NCBI GenBank assembly: GCA_011032825.1
Contig: JAADJZ010000028.1
Coordinates: forward strand, 124,001-188,000
DNA: 64,000 bases
From: Massariosphaeria phaeospora
Taxonomy: Eukaryota; Ascomycota; Dothideomycetes; Pleosporales
Reading direction: 5' to 3'
The position numbers were made by a program, and so were the translations under genes. The notes beneath the pieces were generated by a model. It ran no database searches and was not told the origin of the DNA. It saw nothing but the letters and a program-made list of their open reading frames with translations. Shown in pieces: positions 39,265 to 50,109 of this stretch (positions are counted from its first letter, which is position 1; each line of letters opens with the position of its first letter).

Positions 39265-40239
39265 ATGTTCGGCTTCAACAACAACAATAACCCTCCCCCT
39301 TCATCCCCACCGGACCCCTCCATACTCCGTCTCCGACCCGAAGAATGCCAAACTATGGCCCTGACCAAGACGCGCACCCTCGGCTTCGCAACCTACGGCT
39401 CCACCAACCCCTCTGATCCCGTGATCTTCATGTTCCACGGTCTGCCCGGCTGCCGCCTCGTTGGCCGCGGCTGGGACAGGCTCTGCCAGAAAATCGGCGC
39501 CCGCCTCATCACCATCGATCGACCTGGCTGCGGCCTCTCGACGCTCACAGACCGCCGCCTCACCGAATGGCCTGCCGATGTCGTGAGTCTGGCGGACCAT
39601 CTGGGCGTGCGCCAGTTCAGCGTGTTAGGAGCGAGTGGGGGCGGACCATTTGCTTTGGCCTGCGCACGATTCATTCCGAAAGAGCGACTGCGAGGCACTA
39701 CCGTTGTCTGCCCCATTGGGCCCCTCGATGCCTTGATAGACACGCATCTAGGCTCATGGCACTTAATGGGCACAACGGCATGGGTGCTGAGGCTCGCACT
39801 ACGGTATTTCATGCTGCCCTCCATCGTCCGGCCCTACCGCACCAAGGACCCGGCGCGGCTCAAGCGCGTCCTAGAAGACCAGTGCACGACGCCCGAAGAA
39901 AAAGCGTTCGCGGATAGCAAGAGCGAGAGCGGCGTTTACGCGAGTCTGGACGACTCGGTCGCTATGTTGCTCCAAGCGTTCACACAGGGCCCCGGGGGCT
40001 GTACGCTGGACGGAACGGTGCTCTTCTCGGACTGGGGATTTGACTTGAAGGATGTGGAGCGGGACGCGAAGGTGTGGATGGTGCATGGCGACCAGGATGC
40101 AGTGGCGCCTGTGAAGGTCGCCGAGTGGATGGATAAACAGTTGGGCGGGGGCAGGTTGAGGGTGCTGCAGGGGAAGACGCATTCGACGATTTGGAAAGAT
40201 CATTCCGAGGAGATCTTTTGGCAGAGTGCTGAGGCGTAA
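39265..40239 (+). CDS. Alpha/beta hydrolase
   Basis: Single exon, 324 residues. Oxyanion segment FHGLPGCRLVG (about 58-67), Asp-containing strand IDRPGCGLST, nucleophile elbow LGASGGGPF (S124), acid in HGDQDAVAP (D278) and His in QGKTHSTIW (H306), all in family order and spacing. The catalytic triad is complete, so it should be an active hydrolase of an ester or similar bond; substrate cannot be read. An N-terminal Asn/Pro-rich head without a signal peptide suggests a cytosolic location. The region at 160-210 forms a cap with hydrophobic helices. ATG at 39265 follows TTCCACATG. Confidence 0.88.
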   Translation: MFGFNNNNNPPPSSPPDPSILRLRPEECQTMALTKTRTLGFATYGSTNPSDPVIFMFHGLPGCRLVGRGWDRLCQKIGARLITIDRPGCGLSTLTDRRLTEWPADVVSLADHLGVRQFSVLGASGGGPFALACARFIPKERLRGTTVVCPIGPLDALIDTHLGSWHLMGTTAWVLRLALRYFMLPSIVRPYRTKDPARLKRVLEDQCTTPEEKAFADSKSESGVYASLDDSVAMLLQAFTQGPGGCTLDGTVLFSDWGFDLKDVERDAKVWMVHGDQDAVAPVKVAEWMDKQLGGGRLRVLQGKTHSTIWKDHSEEIFWQSAEA

Positions 40240-40589
40240 AACTGGAGATGGTAGGCGCACGATTACTTCACTCTACTCTATAATCGGATTTCGGAACCCT
40301 TACTTGTGTGCATCGACAAGTTACGACACATCCACGGCGTGCGCACTCTCCGCTTCTCGTCCCGATTTTAGTAACTATAATACCCACCTCCTTAATTTTC
40401 TCCAGGTTTTTCTTGTTTCCCGCTTTCGCCCCTGTCGACATCCGAAGCTGAACTCACCTCTGTTTCCGCAAAAGGCCCGCGAATAAATACCCTGGATTGT
40501 AAATTTGATCGAATATGTCCTTATAGGCTCGTCTGGGGCTATCTCTGAGTTTACTTATCTTGCGTCATTTTATATGTGCTTGGATTCAT
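40240..40589. other. Intergenic, 350 bp
   Basis: Between the convergent hydrolase and Cys-rich genes. No coding frame or element recognised. Confidence 0.4.
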
Positions 40590-41118
40590 TCAGAGTTGAA
40601 CGAATAACAACGTAGTGTTATGTATTTGCACTACAAATTGTGTGCGAAGAGCATATATCCTATCACCGTAGTGGGTAGCTGAGGCAGTTGCTTTATATGC
40701 CTCTTCTAGCGTAGCCTTGTACTCATCGTAACCCTTTTGGGTTTTCAGTTGTTCTTCGTCAAACTTTAGCTTCTCTTCCCCTGTCTTGCATGCAGCCTCC
40801 CTCTTTGCACCTTCACGTCTTGCCTTCTCTCGTTGGTCGGCTTCGCTGAGGAGTTGCTGAAATGGAATGTCTAATGTTCCTCTCTGTCAGTATGTGCTCG
40901 TTCTCTTGAAGTCCTGAATACATACTTGTGGAGCGGCGAAGGAGTTGGCCAACCTTGCCCAGTAATCCTATCCGGCATTTCTCAGCAACTGGAACGATCT
41001 GCATCATCAGTTTCATTCCACATGTCTCGCCGATTCGATGTTCCTTGGCACAATGCTGCCGAAAGTGACCCCATCTCCAGTCTCCGCACTCGAATCGATG
41101 TTGATCGTAAAAGCACAT
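40590..41118 (-). CDS. Small Cys/His-rich protein with coiled-coil tail
   Basis: Exons 41118-40926 and 40879-40590 (46-nt intron, GTATGT donor, GAGAG acceptor just after a CTGAC branch site), 160 residues. N-terminus MCFYDQHRFECGDWRWGHFR, then QHCAKEHRIGETCGMKL, is a pattern I have met as a recurrent small fungal family with spaced Cys and His, probably zinc-binding. The second exon is highly charged and helical (EADQREKARREGAKREA, LKFDEEQLKTQKGYDEYK), consistent with a coiled coil. No function known. The acceptor is a run of AG repeats, so its exact position is uncertain by a few nt, but only this one keeps the frame open. Confidence 0.65.
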
Positions 41119-41498
41119 GTGTGAGTCATCTCTGAGGTGGAACGATTCTTAAGCTTGCTTGCTTTGTCAGAGGCTAGGGCGAGAAAAAGAGTTGAAATGT
41201 TAAGGTCGGTTGAATTGAAAGGTCGACGTTACAAGCAGGAGCGAGAAATCTGTCAACCGACGATCGGTTTCTGTCATATTACTGCGGCCTGCTTCGCTTA
41301 TCATTGGAGAACCGATGTCCATTACCCAATTAGCTTTGTGTTCTATAGTATAACTACCGTGTTAATGTATGCCAGGATGCAGTGACATGGCAGATCGACG
41401 AATGATCTGGAGCCACATATTGCGCCAAGCAAACCGGTGAGCGGAACACATCTGTATCATACCGTTCACGCCATCACTCAACTATCGATTTTCTCACG
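41119..41498. other. Intergenic, 380 bp
   Basis: Divergent region between the Cys/His gene and the broken membrane-protein gene. The frame of the latter is open back to about 41400 but without an ATG. No other gene seen. Confidence 0.4.
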
Positions 41499-42569
41499 GT
41501 GGACACCGAAGAAGCCGCGAATCTACCTCGTTATCTTTCGGGTTATCCCTCGCTTGCCGCATTCATCGCGAGTGATCGGGACCTGACTACTCTCATATAC
41601 AAACGGTTCAATCGGCTAGCCGCGCGTCACCTTCTCCATTTACAGAGCGAGCTTGCAGAACTCCAGGCACAGCAAGACCAGTTCGACCAGGACGACCTTT
41701 ACAGCGACTTAGAAACCAAACAGTACTCGCGAAATTGGCCGGAATTCTGCGAAGCGGCAGAACATGATGGCAAACAGAAGGGGAAAAAAGACCTAGGGAA
41801 GGATATCGGAGCTAAATTAAAAGAGTATAGTAATTGTAGCCTTTGGTTCTCCTCTCTACCATCTATTTGGGTAGCTAGAAGAGCACGCTGAACGTTTCAG
41901 GAGAGGCACTTTTTCTCGAGAGTCATCTGGCATCCCTACCAAAGCCGACTACGCGAACGCTCGAAGCCTTTCGGTAAAAATTCTTCAACAGAGACACAGG
42001 ATCAGAGTATCCAACCCTAGGTGCTCACAGCGGTACCTTGTTCGATGATCCAGACGATCTCGTAGCTCTGCGAGCCCGAGAAGACCGCGATGTGCTGACC
42101 GCAGTCGCGCAGGATCATCTCGCATGGCTTTTCCAGGTACAGGCCCAAAACAGATCGACGCTACTTGCACAGTACTTATGCTAAATGTTCTCTTTAGACT
42201 CGAGGTAGCTACGGCAATATCGCATACTCTTCTGATCGTCGCATAGCCCAGTTCGTAGCAGTGCTCAGCACCATCAATGCGGCTGCTCTGTTGATCGGTG
42301 CTATCGTTTCCCTGTACGCGGTAGCTTCTCCAAAGAAAAAACTTGGTATCATCGCCGTTTTCACGAGATTGTTTGCAACCAACATTGGGATCCTGACGAA
42401 CGCGAGGCGAGCAGAACTTTTCGCTGCATGTGCCGGGTATGTAACCATCCCCGAAAGACATTGGCGAGTGTTGCACTGATACGATTATGATAGCTATGCA
42501 GCTGTCCTCGTAGTCTTTGTAAGCGGAAACCTGGGTATTAATGAGGGTAACGAGCAACGACAAAGATAG
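41499..42569 (+). pseudogene. DUF6594-like membrane protein gene with one premature stop and no ATG
   Basis: Four exons, 41499-41829, 41901-42136, 42198-42436 and 42494-42569, join in frame through consensus or near-consensus sites. They spell the family order I remember for DUF6594: YLSGYPSLAAFIASDRDLTT, RLAARHLLHLQSELAELQ, ALFLESHLASLPKP, GTLFDDPDDLVALRAREDRD, SDRRIAQFVAVLST, then two or three membrane segments ending VLVVFVSGNLG. The only break is TAA at 41975-41977 inside exon 2, in place of a sense codon. The frame begins at GTG where the family usually starts with ATG. All splice sites and the rest of the frame are intact, so the loss looks recent. DUF6594 proteins are fungal, function unknown. 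Confidence 0.75.
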
Positions 42570-42766
42570 CTATACGTTTCCGGAACGGACTTGGTCGTCT
42601 CAATCTTGAAGTCATCTCCAGAGTTTAGGAAACGAGTGCTCTTACTGATCATGAATAGAGGGACTTTGCGATCATTCCAGACCGTGATATGAATTTGTTA
42701 TATCTTTAATATTGCAAGTTTTACCATAAATCAATATTCAGCCTGGAGCTAAATCGCAGAAGAGGC

Positions 42767-42930
42767 TTCGGAAGACGGTGCGCAGGAGACCCAAGTCTCA
42801 CCTAAGCCTGGGACAGGAAGGTAAGCGCGAAGGCTGGAGCATATCCACGCTGTAATAACGCATATAATAAACCCATTGACGGGGAGCCGTTTACGCCTGC
42901 TGAGATCCACGGGCTCACTTATCACTGAGA
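42767..42930 (+). repeat. Diverged repeat, copy 1
   Basis: Shares with 43359-43550 the words CTCACCTAAGC and CTGAGATCCA, with CGGAAG-CGGT-CGCAGG at the left. Copy 2 has an extra tandem 21-bp pair in the middle. Same orientation, about 590 bp apart. Confidence 0.6.
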
Positions 42931-43358
42931 TTTAATTCGATCACGTGAATGTAGGGACGCCTATGACTATGTGGCTTGGGGAATCGACAGCTGATGAAAG
43001 CAGCCTATCCATGTCAGCTTCACCAAGAGTTCAATACATACTCGAGGGAGAACTAAAAAGTGTCGCCAAACAAAGGACATGGAAGAATAAATTATTTCCC
43101 GCTTTCAGATGTTCATGATCCGGACATACTGGCATTCGAAGTCAGATATCTTATAGTGATTTTTTAATGGTAAATTATCACTCGGACTTAACTCACGTTG
43201 AGTAGTAGATAATATTGATCCTGAAAAGCCACAACGGTACAGTAAGACAAGCGCATGCGCGACTAATCCGCCACATACGCCACACAACTAATCACATGCT
43301 ATGTGCAACACGGGTAGGCAGAGGCCCTTATAGGGTCGGCTCGGCCCGCTACCCAGAG

Positions 43359-43550
43359 TCCGGAAGCCGGTTCGCAGGTGATCCAAGCCTCACCTAAGCA
43401 TGGAACAAGCAAGTAAGCACAGGGCTTGGAGCAGCGCCACACTATGCTGACAAAATGTCTCATACCCAATGACACAATGTCTTATACCCAATGACATGAA
43501 CGGTTCACGCTTGCTGAGATCCATTAGTTTAATTAGTTATCACCGGGTTC
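43359..43550 (+). repeat. Diverged repeat, copy 2
   Basis: Partner of 42767-42930. Contains the internal doublet AATGTCTCATACCCAATGAC / AATGTCTTATACCCAATGAC. Mostly C/T and G/A differences between the copies, which would fit old RIP or deamination. Confidence 0.6.
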
Positions 43551-44513
43551 GTCCGGTAGCCTGTTCGAACCCTGGCTGCATGCCGCGGGACTCGCAGGTG
43601 CCCTTGACCATGGCCGGAGGTTGCTATATCGGGAGGCACGTATTACACTCACCTGTTCCGCATGTGCAGGGTATGACGACGAGTGAGGCTCAGTTGAGTA
43701 GTCAGCCAAAACGTTCGTCACGAGAAATTCTTGGTCAGTAAGGCGTCCAGTCTTAGTCAGTCAGAGTGCGTGTGATGCAAGGGCGCCATAAGCTATGTGC
43801 ATATTCTGGGCGGAAGCTTAGGTGGAAAGAAGCTCTCCAATTACTCGGCACCCGCGGGCAGACCCGCTGTAATAGATGTGTGATAAATTAATGCCGTACT
43901 GTTTACATTGTACACTGACACCTAAACAAAGTCCGGCACATAAACAAATCTACAACATAGTAGGTGGAATAAACACATGCACATTGGATTCTAGTTATCG
44001 TGTACCAGATACAGCTCGAAAAGTAGTTAGAGAAGGGTGGCAGAAGCCACACAAGATGACTGAGAATAGGATTCTGCCTCCGAGAATCCTGTGATACTTC
44101 CACAGTGAATGGCTTACCGCTTTTTCCACCACGATGGGCACATACGAGTCGGGCAAGCCAAGCAAAAGCCACATTGAATGACTGAGAGGGTCACGGCTCA
44201 ATGTCCATGAGTATTGAAGGTCGCGTGAAGAAACTAGAGTCAGAATTGGGCATTATAAGCAGAAAACGGGGCAGATCCAGGTTACGCACTGCGATTCTGC
44301 GGTCCAGACGGCCGCCTGCACCACACCATCACGATTTACGCCTTCTACTACTAACGTCAAGGTTGAGGATGACTAGACGGAAAAGCCACGGAAGAGGTCT
44401 TCTGACGTGTAGCACAGACATCGGCTACGACGATACGACGGGGTCCAGAATAGAAGCTTCGCAATCAAGCTCCGAGTTCGTACATCTAAGAGCAAGGAGA
44501 GATTACGAGAAGA

Positions 44514-44520
44514 TATAAAA
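44514..44520 (+). promoter_or_regulatory. TATA box of the spherulin-like gene
   Basis: TATAAAA, 136 nt before the ATG at 44650, followed by a CATC/TCC-rich leader. Confidence 0.5.
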
Positions 44521-44649
44521 ACCAGCCTGCTGTCACCCGAAAGAACATCTTCATCCAGCATCTCCTCCCTCTTCATTCCAAAGCCTCGACATCCAGTCTT
44601 CTGCACTTAGACTCTACAGATTCGTACTCAAATACCTACTCCATTCATC

Positions 44650-45462
44650 ATGGTCAAGCTCCTCAACCCGGCTCTCCTAGCCGCACTTGTTGCAACCGCA
44701 ACTGCCACTCCAGTCGCCCAAAGCAACGACTCCACCCCTACTGCAGGAGGCGGCGTCTCGCCCACCGACCCGGCCGCCATCAAAGCCCTCCAAACCGCGC
44801 TGCTCCTCGCACCTGGCTACGCCGACCGCCAGAGCATCCTCCTGCCCAACCCCCCTGACGCAAGCAACATCACCTTCCAGTTCATCAACAACACAGTGAC
44901 GCCCAACACCGGCGGCACCATCGCGCTCACGACGCTCAACAACTTCCCCGCACTAATTGGCACCAATGTCGCCATGGCAGTCGGCTTCGTCAACCCCTGC
45001 GGCCTCAACGTGCCGCACAACCACCCGCGCGCCAACGAGTTCCTCACCGTCATTTCCGGCAAACTGATCGGCGGCCTGATCCTCGAGCAGAACCCCGGCA
45101 GCGCAGGCAACGTCGCCGGCCAGCCCAAGCCCGTCAACGGCCCGCTGCAGCAGGTCAACGCTACGCTGGACAACTTCAAGGGCATGCTGTTCCCGCAGGG
45201 CGAGACGCACTTCCAGTTCAACCCGACGTGCGAGCCGGCGCTGTTCGCGGCCGCGTTCGACAGCTCGGATCCCGGGCGCACGCAGATTGCGCGCAATTTC
45301 TTCTCCGCGTACCCCGATGAGGAGGTCTTGATTGCGGCGGTGGGCGGAAACCTTGAGACGCTGGATCCGGCTCGTATTGAGCGCTTCAGAAAGCAGATTC
45401 CGACGGCGTTTGCGGTGCAGATTGAGAGTTGTGTGAAGAGGTGCAATATCGCTCACACTTAG
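44650..45462 (+). CDS. Secreted spherulin-1A-like (germin-type) cupin
   Basis: Single exon, 270 residues. Signal peptide at about 1-20 (LLNPALLAALVATATATP). The cupin motif 1 is NVPHNHPRANEFLTVISGKL (H123, H125, E130) and motif 2 is MLFPQGETHFQFNP (H187), which together form the metal site of germin-type cupins. The protein is therefore probably a secreted metal-binding (often Mn) protein. Spherulin-1A relatives are induced in encystment in slime moulds; in fungi their role is largely unknown. High GC in the third codon position fits an expressed gene. TATA box upstream. Confidence 0.85.
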   Translation: MVKLLNPALLAALVATATATPVAQSNDSTPTAGGGVSPTDPAAIKALQTALLLAPGYADRQSILLPNPPDASNITFQFINNTVTPNTGGTIALTTLNNFPALIGTNVAMAVGFVNPCGLNVPHNHPRANEFLTVISGKLIGGLILEQNPGSAGNVAGQPKPVNGPLQQVNATLDNFKGMLFPQGETHFQFNPTCEPALFAAAFDSSDPGRTQIARNFFSAYPDEEVLIAAVGGNLETLDPARIERFRKQIPTAFAVQIESCVKRCNIAHT

Positions 45463-46155
45463 AAGGGTTTGGTTGAAGAAGAACTCAGTAGAATGGTGGT
45501 TGGAGTTGGGTGGTGAAGGAGCTGAGAAAGAAGGGTCATTTGTAGGAGGTTTGGTCTCGAGACACAGTAGGGATAAACGTTCATTAATAGCTCAGTTCCA
45601 TTGGGCAAACTTGATACATACATAGCACAGATCCTACTTCTTTTACAACGGAAATATGCTTAGCATATTAGATGAGATGGGCGAATACATACTTTGACAC
45701 TTTATCCGCACGAGTCTCACGTGACCCTTCAATTTTCCAGTCTTCAAGAGGTGCTGATCACGTCCACTAACACAGTCGAATCATGTGATTCTTTACCAGT
45801 CATATTTCTAGAATGCACCTTCTGAATATATCCCCGAGGATTTATTTTTTCGTACATTCTTCCCCGCAGGTCTGGCACCCCAGTCTCCCTATTCACCCTA
45901 TCTTGTCCTCGCTACACGATCTAAGATCTTTTGTATCGTGCCTTTCAACCCCACGCAAACTCTTATCTTATCTCAAGATCCTGCGTAGGAGACAATTCCA
46001 TGTCTCGCTCTACCGTTTCCTCGTTATCTCAAAGTCTTTAGTAATTTGATTTCGTAACCCTCTCTCTCAATTGCCGCGGACTCGTTTGCCCGTTGCTTCT
46101 TAATTTATTACGGAATGCCGCGCATATCCCAGGTGTGCAAAAAGATCGCCTTCTT
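45463..46155. other. Intergenic, 0.69 kb, convergent
   Basis: 3' regions of the cupin gene and the membrane-protein gene. No supported frame; T-rich sequence near 45790-46010. Confidence 0.4.
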
Positions 46156-46913
46156 TTAAGCGCGGATCAAAGGCGTATTCTCCGACGGCGCTTCACTTCC
46201 CGGCGCAGCAAATCCCCCACTTGCACCCCTCGTCGCACTCTCTAGGTCACTCTCTACAGCTCTTGCTATAGATCGGCTCAAGCGTGGCCTCGTTTGTGAT
46301 CCCGCACCCGAGCTCGCCTGGTCTCTCAAGCGCTCTTCTCGCGCTTCCCGATCCACATACGCATCTTCCGAATAGAACTGTTTCCAAGTAATGTAGGCCA
46401 GTACGGGATAGAACAAAAGTCTAGAAAGCCACCGTATTCAGCAACACGTCACCGTTCCGAAAGAGAAAGCAAAAAGTCAAAACTCACCCCACCCACAAAC
46501 ACCCCACCACCCCGCCCATCCACCCAACCGGCCACAGCAAAAACACCATCGAACACCATGCCAGCGTCGCAACAACCGCCTTCGCTACTTCAAGCACCCA
46601 CGCCGTTTGCAGGGTCAGCGTCGTGGACATGCCGCCTATGATCGTAAGAGCGATTATGAACACTAGGCCGAAGCCTACAAACCCGAACGTCCTGGTTTGG
46701 GTCAGCGTGTGGGAATGCAGTGTCGTGTCGGACTGGTACTAGTGCCTACAGAAACATGTACAAAAGAAACAGCGGGTCGTAACCATGGGGAATGTTCAGC
46801 GCTGTTAGGAAGACTGCGGCTGGCGGGAGTGTGGACGTGATGCCCTGGAGGGCGATGGCGATGCGCGCCCAGAGGGGTAGGAGGATACCCTGGCGGCGTG
46901 CGGTAGTTGCCAT
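46156..46913 (-). CDS. Multi-pass membrane protein (206 aa, unknown)
   Basis: Three exons, 46913-46762, 46691-46488 and 46420-46156 (introns of 70 and 67 nt, GTACAT and GTGAGT donors). The splices bring together four hydrophobic segments: ARIAIALQGITSTLPPAAV, FGFVGFGLVFIIALTIIG, VVATLAWCSMVFLLWPVG and LLFYPVLAYITW. A charged, cytosol-like tail ends EAPSENTPLIRA. The hydrophobic pieces are split over three frames, so no single frame shows the gene. I do not recognise the family. A role in an internal or plasma membrane is inferred; no catalytic motif. Confidence 0.7.
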
Positions 46914-47358
46914 GGTGTGAAATTTTGGGTTGGTTTGGTTTAGTTTGGGGAAGTTGAAGTTGGGATGCGGGATAAGATGGGTGAGATGCGGGGTGGATTC
47001 AAGGTGACATTATGTGGCTGCCTGGCCAGGATCTGAAACATCAGGATTGTGGCGTATTTGAGTGCGAGGCTGTGCTTGAGCGGTGCGCCTTAAGTCTTAT
47101 AGGAGACTAGATTTCCGGTCGAGCGGTTCGAATCGCGATGGGCAATTATATCTTGTGCACACTAAAGGAGAATGGAGCGCGATATCAGAAGTAGACCAAA
47201 TCGGAAACACATTCTGACAGCGCAATTGAATTGTTCATAAAGATAGGTAGCGGAGCAGGCAATAGTTCCTTGAATAATGATGAATCGACCGGAAGTCAGC
47301 ACTGGCAACTCTCACACGGAAAGGGAGAGCATTTGCTATCACTACAACCCCCACCACA
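46914..47358. other. Intergenic, 445 bp
   Basis: Between the membrane protein and the LRR protein, both minus strand. A GCGGTTCGAATCGC word near 47123-47137 resembles a tRNA T-arm, but the rest of a tRNA is not there. Confidence 0.4.
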
Positions 47359-49303
47359 TCACGACGCGACTGGAACCCCACGCCTCTTCGTGCAGAACGG
47401 CCCAGCTGCCGACTTCATAACTTCCTCCAGTGTGCGGTCATCTTCATCCCACCACTTATCCAACTTCTTCAGCCCACGCCGCGCGAGCCCTGCATCGCGG
47501 TTCCGATACACCGAGTCAATCTTCCTGACGTCCGTCTTGTCGTTGACCAACCACCGCTTCTCCTCGTCCATAAACTTTCCATAGTCAACATCGTTCCCGT
47601 AGACTCGTTTGACGTTTGCGACAAGCGCAGCGTGGGCGTGGTGACGAGCGACGGCGTATTTTTGGCCGGCGGCAATGCCGGATGCGGATTTGTCTTGAGG
47701 GTAGATGGACTTGGCAAAGTAGTATAGGAGGGTGTCGGAGTTTGTGACTGCGGGGATTATGGTGGTGAGACCGTTGGAGGTCATGGCGCAAGACGAGAGG
47801 TTAATGTAGGCAATGCGTGGAGATGATGCGATCATGTCGCGGATTGCGTGCGCGGCGCGGTCGGTGATCCAGTTGTACCTGACAAAATTAGCAAGCTGCT
47901 TTGATGTAACGTAGATGGGAGTCATTGGCCTACCTCATACCAAGATCTTCGGTTGCGTAGCTCTGACCAAGATCGAGAGTGGTCAAGTTGGCGTGGCTCA
48001 TCAACGCTCCGCAAACAGCCACAACACCATCGTCACTCATGCCGACGGAGGCAAGGGTAAGGCGTGTGAGGGACTTGTTCTTCTTGAGCCCAGTTGCGAG
48101 GGCCGATACCCCGGCATCACCCATGGGATTATTGGTCATGTAGAGCGAGTCTAAAGCACAGTGGGGCAACGCCAGGTAGTCTCCGATGGCAGCAGCAGCT
48201 TTAGTACCAATACCGGTGGCATTCAGGTACATGTGTCGAAGAGGGAGAGGCTTCTCAGCTGGAAGCGTGGCGAGCTTTTTGAATACATCGGCGACGCCGT
48301 CATCTCCAAGCTCTGTCTGATCCAGGTCCAAAGTTCGAAGATTTCGTGTCTCAGTCACGAGTTTGAGGACATTATGTACTGCAGATGGACCGAGAGGGTT
48401 TCGTTTGAGCCAGATATTGGTCACTGATGTTGAATTGACCCACTCGTCGACGAGGATGTCGAAGCTTGCCGCGTCGATACAATTACCGGCAAGATACCAA
48501 GTATCCATGCGGTTCGGGAAATCTTTAAGGAAGTCGACGATGCACTGTGCCCCGTGCGGGCCGATGATATTGTTGCCGAGCAGGAAGTGCGTAATGAATG
48601 TGTTTGGCTTTAGACTCTCGAGAAGGTCGCCAATATTGGGTGGGCCAAGCACCATCTTACACAGGTCCATCCGACGGTCCGAGTACACAACACCTTTTCC
48701 AAACTCCAGGGTTTTCGTCCCATAGTACGGCTCCTCGATCTCGGCTGCGTCTTCCAGGGCTCGTCGGCTGGATCCTTTCTCATATGTACCATTCAGGGCT
48801 AGGTGCTCGAAGAACGGCGTCAAAGTGTCGTGCTCGGCGACCTGAACAGGCATTGGCAAGCTCTGTGCTCCGTTGAGGGAAAGAGGGTCGGCGACGGGAT
48901 CCCATGCGCCTTGATTGAGAATTTTCTTGTCCGGATTCATGAGCTCATGTCGCAACGTAGCTTCCTCGATGGCCTGTTTCCGCTGCCGTATGACATAGCG
49001 CCGGAGTTTGACGATGTCCTTCTCGTACTTGATCAGGGATCCGAGCGAGTTGGAGGGTGATGGGTAAAGGAGGTGCGCGATCTCATTTGCCAGCGATGCA
49101 GCGCCTGGATCAGCTGCATGCCGCCGAGGCGCCTCCATGATTTTCTCATCTATAGTGATGCCTGATGCATTCGATTTATCGGGTGAGTCATCGTAGGGAG
49201 CCACGAGTTGAAGTTGGTGCCGGAGGAGTGCAGCCCATGACACCGCCTGTGGTGAACAAGGGGCCTGCGTGTTCAAAGTTGAGAGCATAGTTGCAGAAGC
49301 CAT
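47359..49303 (-). CDS. Leucine-rich-repeat protein (ribonuclease-inhibitor type)
   Basis: Exons 49303-47934 and 47878-47359 (55-nt intron with TCAG acceptor) give 629 residues; an upstream in-frame ATG at 49465 is possible. The N-terminal third is charged and helical. LRR units run from about residue 250: FITHFLLGNNIIGPHGAQCIV, MDTWYLAGNCIDAASFDILV, VTNIWLKRNPLGPSAVHNVL, LRTLDLDQTELGDDGVADVF, LDSLYMTNNPMGDAGVSALA, LTRLTLASVGMSDDGVVAVC, then, across the intron, IAYINLSSCAMTSNGLTTI. The C-terminal 130 residues are basic and helical. This repeat type is a binding scaffold; the partner is unknown. No signal peptide on the chosen start. Confidence 0.82.
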
Positions 49304-50109
49304 ACCTGGAGGTATCGGGTGAAGAGAGGCAGATGTAGACGAGATATATAACTGAAGCGACTCAGAGACGGAACTAATGGTTGGTGACTCAAAGATCCGA
49401 CCGAGGTTGAAACGAAAATTTGAGATGTGTTTGACGAATAAGGCGCGCCTGAGAAATGCAGTCATAGGCCTTGAGGGCCTGAACGTGGTTGCCTAATAAC
49501 TGCGGCGAAGTAGGTGGGGGCGGGTATTGCAGCGTGCTGCACTTAACCAATGTCCGAGGCTCTGTATGGGTAATGTCTTTCAATGTGGTGGTTGCTGTCC
49601 TCCAAGAATTGGTTGTGGCGGTAGCGGCTGGTAGAAAAGGTTGGATGAGGTCGAGTGCTGGGATCCACAGCTCGACGATCTACACTAGTCTCTTCTGGGC
49701 ATAGCACCATGACGCCCATGTGCATCCACCGGCCTTCATCGACCACGCCCCTCACCCGCACAAGCGCCCACGAATGCAACAATATGATACAACATACTGG
49801 TACAAGAGCCCGAAAAACATGTTCAGTCTCGCGGAGTCACCTCGCAGACCAACCATGGTTCTGCTAGCTTGGCACCCTAAGCGACATACGACTCCGTGGT
49901 TCCACAGTCGATGCTTCGTGCCCTACTGCTGCCTTGAGTCATACCCAATAGCTTGTGGCACGTTATGCTTAGCGTATCATTCTGTCAAGGCTACAACGCA
50001 TATAAATATCCAGTCCCGCTCCACTGTGGTCGTTATCTTACAATCACAAGTTCAACAGATCTCCAACGACTTGTATCTAACAAGGTTAGATACTGAACAT
50101 ACCAAAAGA
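49304..50109. other. Intergenic / divergent promoter, 0.8 kb
   Basis: Between the minus-strand LRR gene and the plus-strand AAA ATPase. No frame with protein-like content and start. Confidence 0.4.

Larger units (their letters stand above)
42570..44649. other. Gene-free, repeat-bearing stretch, 2.1 kb
   Basis: No coding frame supported. Holds two diverged direct copies (42767-42930 and 43359-43550), a 21-bp tandem pair near 43452-43495, and a repeated word around 44040-44066 and 44162-44188 (AAGCCACA...GATGACTGAGA and AAGCCACATTGAATGACTGA). AT-rich parts near 42600-42720. Probably decayed mobile-element sequence, plus the promoter of the cupin gene at its right end. Confidence 0.5.

Noticed and set aside
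41975..42000. A 26-nt intron (GTAAAA...CACAG) removing the stop in the DUF6594-type gene
   Set aside because: Far shorter than any other intron in the window and without a branch site; a nonsense codon is simpler.
43560..43580. GTTCGAACCCTGGC resembling a tRNA T-arm
   Set aside because: No anticodon or acceptor stem around it; a chance match or a fossil.
47095..47150. tRNA-like sequence with GGTTCGAATC T-arm word
   Set aside because: A GTCT...AGAC hairpin and a T-arm-like word are present, but no matching acceptor stem or D-arm could be paired, so no tRNA gene is claimed.
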